Assembly: GCF_002871795.1 (NCBI RefSeq)
Contig: NZ_PNHL01000020.1
Span: 1-30,568 of the forward strand
Direction of reading: 5' to 3'
From: Brachybacterium sp. UMB0905
Lineage (GTDB): Bacteria > Actinomycetota > Actinomycetes > Actinomycetales > Dermabacteraceae
DNA length: 30,568 nt
Shown: positions 29,443-30,568 of the stretch, in pieces
Numbering within the stretch: position 1 is the stretch's first letter
Layout of the letters: every line of letters begins with the position of its first letter
Translations under genes and position numbers: made by a program
The notes under the pieces: generated by a model
What the model saw: the letters and a program-made list of their open reading frames with translations, nothing else
The model's database searches: none
Told to the model about the DNA's origin: nothing

Positions 29443-29519
29443 GAGAGCGTCGACTATGACGAGAGGCCGTGCACCGCAGGGGGCGCGGGCACGACGAACG
29501 AGGAAGGGGTCACTGCACC

Positions 29520-29789
29520 GTGAACGCCATCAAGGGTATGAATGTCGAAGAGGTCCGTCGGATGTCCGCGCAGCTGCGCGACGCCGCGGAGGAGATCACC
29601 CGCATCGAGCAGGAGCTGACCTCCGGCCTCGAAGAGGTGGACTGGACCGGCCCGGATGCCGACCGCTTCCGCGGCCAGTGGTCCGGCGAAATGGTCCCCG
29701 CCCTGCAGCAGATCATGCAGGCCGTGAACGATCTTGGCGAGACCGCCGACCGCAACGCCGCCGAGCAGGAGGCGACCTCGTCCAACTGA
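29520..29789 (+). CDS. WXG100-family (ESAT-6-like) secreted protein
   Basis: The 89-residue protein has the family's length and helix-turn-helix hairpin pattern, with WTG at 42-44 in the turn between two amphipathic helices. Members are exported as dimers by T7SS and are recognised by the EccC/EssC ATPase, whose gene ends 196 nt upstream. I see no C-terminal Y-x-x-x-D/E export motif; the protein contains no Tyr at all. A partner may carry the signal. The start is GTG 29520, supported by AGGAAGGGG (29501-29509) at 10-nt spacing. An ATG at 29538 would also be in frame but has no well-placed ribosome site. It has its own promoter region and a strong hairpin after it, so it is probably a separate, abundant transcript. 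Confidence 0.9.
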   Translation: MNAIKGMNVEEVRRMSAQLRDAAEEITRIEQELTSGLEEVDWTGPDADRFRGQWSGEMVPALQQIMQAVNDLGETADRNAAEQEATSSN

Positions 29790-29815
29790 CCCCGAGAGGG
29801 CAGACGGGACCACGG

Positions 29816-29848
29816 ACAGGCCCGAGCGGATCATCCGCTCGGGCCTGT
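29816..29848 (+). terminator. Strong hairpin after the WXG100 gene, probable terminator
   Basis: ACAGGCCCGAGCGGA (29816-29830) pairs perfectly over 15 bp with TCCGCTCGGGCCTGT (29834-29848), leaving a 3-nt loop. It lies 27 nt after the stop codon. Only a short TT follows, so it may act as a U-tract-poor terminator, common in high-GC actinobacteria, or as an mRNA-stabilising end. Confidence 0.75.
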
Positions 29849-29900
29849 TGCCGCCTGATAGGTTTGGCCCCGTCACCGGTGGGAGGAACGGAGCAGCGAC

Positions 29901-30383
29901 ATGACCCAGAAGATCGAGTACCCGAGCGCAGATTTCCCGGGGCCGCCGCACATCACCGTCGATGTGCCCGACGACTGGGAGACGCTCACGGTCCCCGGGG
30001 TGCAGCTGGCTGTCGCCCAGCCGCGCGTAGAGGGCCGCTTCCGCGCCAACGTCGTGGTCACGGTGCAGCGTTTCGGGGCCGACTTCACTCTGGAGGCCGC
30101 ACGCGCGGGGCTGGACCAGCGCAAGGCCGGCCTGCCCGAGCTCGAAGAGCTCGGCACCGGTGAGCTCGAGGTCGACGGGACCACTTGGATCGCCAGCGAA
30201 TACGGCTACACGCAGCCGGGCCGCCCCACGGTGGTGCAGGCCGCGCGCTACGCGGTGCTGGACCGCGGCGGCGTCGCCGTCGACGTGCTGGAGATTGTCG
30301 GCAGCTGCGGGGCAGAGGACGCCGAGGACGAGATCGAGACGATCCGCGCCATCCAGGACTCGATCCACATCACCCTGCCCTGA
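29901..30383 (+). CDS. LpqN/DUF1795-like small protein
   Basis: The 160-residue protein starts MTQKIEYPSADFPGPP and has alternating beta-strand and helix segments, including VDVPDDWETL and TWIASEYGYTQPGRPTVVQAARYAV. This resembles the LpqN/LpqT (DUF1795, PsbP-like) family. Unlike mycobacterial LpqN it has no signal peptide or lipobox, so as read it starts in the cytosol. The function is unknown. Its position between a WXG100 gene and another gene of the same regulatory type suggests a role in secretion, as chaperone or cargo, but that is inference. ATG 29901 has GGAG (29890-29893) at 7-nt spacing. A TAGGTT (29859-29864) might be a -10, though the hairpin just upstream leaves no good -35. Confidence 0.6.
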   Translation: MTQKIEYPSADFPGPPHITVDVPDDWETLTVPGVQLAVAQPRVEGRFRANVVVTVQRFGADFTLEAARAGLDQRKAGLPELEELGTGELEVDGTTWIASEYGYTQPGRPTVVQAARYAVLDRGGVAVDVLEIVGSCGAEDAEDEIETIRAIQDSIHITLP

Positions 30384-30396
30384 CACCCCACCCCCA

Positions 30397-30441
30397 TGGG
30401 GAGTACTCCCCATCGCGTTGCTCGCTCGCGGGCTCTAGGGT
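30397..30441 (+). promoter_or_regulatory. Second palindromic operator and promoter
   Basis: ATGGGGA-GTAC-TCCCCAT (30397-30414) has the same arms and spacer length as 29397-29414, and its centre GTAC makes it a full palindrome. CTCTAGGGTGA follows, with TAGGGT (30436-30441) as a TANNNT -10. Palindrome-to-CTCTAG spacing is 19 nt here (20 nt at the first copy). It lies upstream of the gene starting at 30549, leaving a leader of about 100 nt in which I see no further feature except the ribosome site. Confidence 0.7.
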
Positions 30442-30548
30442 GAAGACATCACCCGGAGAGCACGGCTCCCAGGAACAGCCGAATGGCTGTGGGGATCTGG
30501 CCGGTGGGTGGACCGGATGGATCGATTGAGTGTTCTGAGGAGGACAGC

Positions 30549-30568
30549 ATGAAGAAGGGCATGGTTCC
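30549..30568 (+). CDS. 5' end of an unidentified gene (truncated by the window)
   Basis: ATG 30549 is preceded by a strong ribosome site, GAGGAGGA (30537-30544). Only MKKGMV and part of the next codon are visible, too little to identify a product. The shared operator with the WXG100 gene suggests a co-regulated secretion-related protein. Confidence 0.6.

Overview
The window looks like a chromosomal segment of a high-GC Gram-positive bacterium (Actinomycetota, probably order Micrococcales; a Dermabacteraceae/Brachybacterium-like host is a guess). The grounds are the actinobacterial 23S rRNA with a long insertion in its middle third, G+C-rich codon use, Ala/Pro-rich linkers, TANNNT-type -10 elements, and a gene order known from actinobacteria. 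All protein genes are on the + strand.

Layout. (1) 1-3655: the distal part of an rRNA operon. It holds the end of the 16S-23S spacer with no tRNA, a complete 23S gene flanked by a long complementary processing stem, a complete 5S gene and a rho-independent terminator. (2) 3837-4844: a long-chain polyprenyl diphosphate synthase, probably for the menaquinone side chain. (3) 5064-24021: a tightly packed signalling and surface operon. It starts with a 2077-residue membrane-anchored protein built of about eleven cadherin/Ig-like repeats and four fibronectin type III (FN3) modules. A MoxR AAA+ ATPase, a DUF58 protein and a transglutaminase-fold membrane protein follow, then a zinc ribbon/RDD/FHA protein, a PP2C phosphatase, a 1073-residue zinc ribbon/FHA protein and a transmembrane Ser/Thr kinase. 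The six junctions from moxR to the kinase are all 4-nt ATGA or GTGA overlaps. (4) 24104-30568: a small FHA-like/winged-helix-like protein, an EssC/EccC-type FtsK/SpoIIIE ATPase with an N-terminal FHA domain, a WXG100 protein, an LpqN-like small protein and the first codons of another gene.

How the parts may work together. Part 3 resembles the 'PFNA' cluster (protein kinase, FN3, AAA-ATPase, DUF58, transglutaminase, phosphatase) that I recall from bifidobacteria. Here it runs directly into a reduced type VII secretion (T7SS-like) locus. My inference is one phospho-signalling and secretion unit: the kinase senses something outside through an FN3-like ectodomain, PP2C reverses the phosphorylation, and several FHA modules, one of them inside the secretion ATPase, read phosphothreonine marks. 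The MoxR/DUF58/transglutaminase-fold trio would assemble or remodel a surface complex that includes the giant FN3 protein.

The strongest unexplained signals are two near-identical 18-bp palindromes exactly 1000 bp apart. Each sits at the same distance from a -10-like element, one before the WXG100 gene and one before the last, truncated gene. Others are the apparent loss of the catalytic Cys and His in the transglutaminase-fold protein, an FHA-like domain without its phosphothreonine-binding residues, and degenerate second and third ATPase modules in the secretion ATPase. All calls come from reading the sequence; no database search was run.
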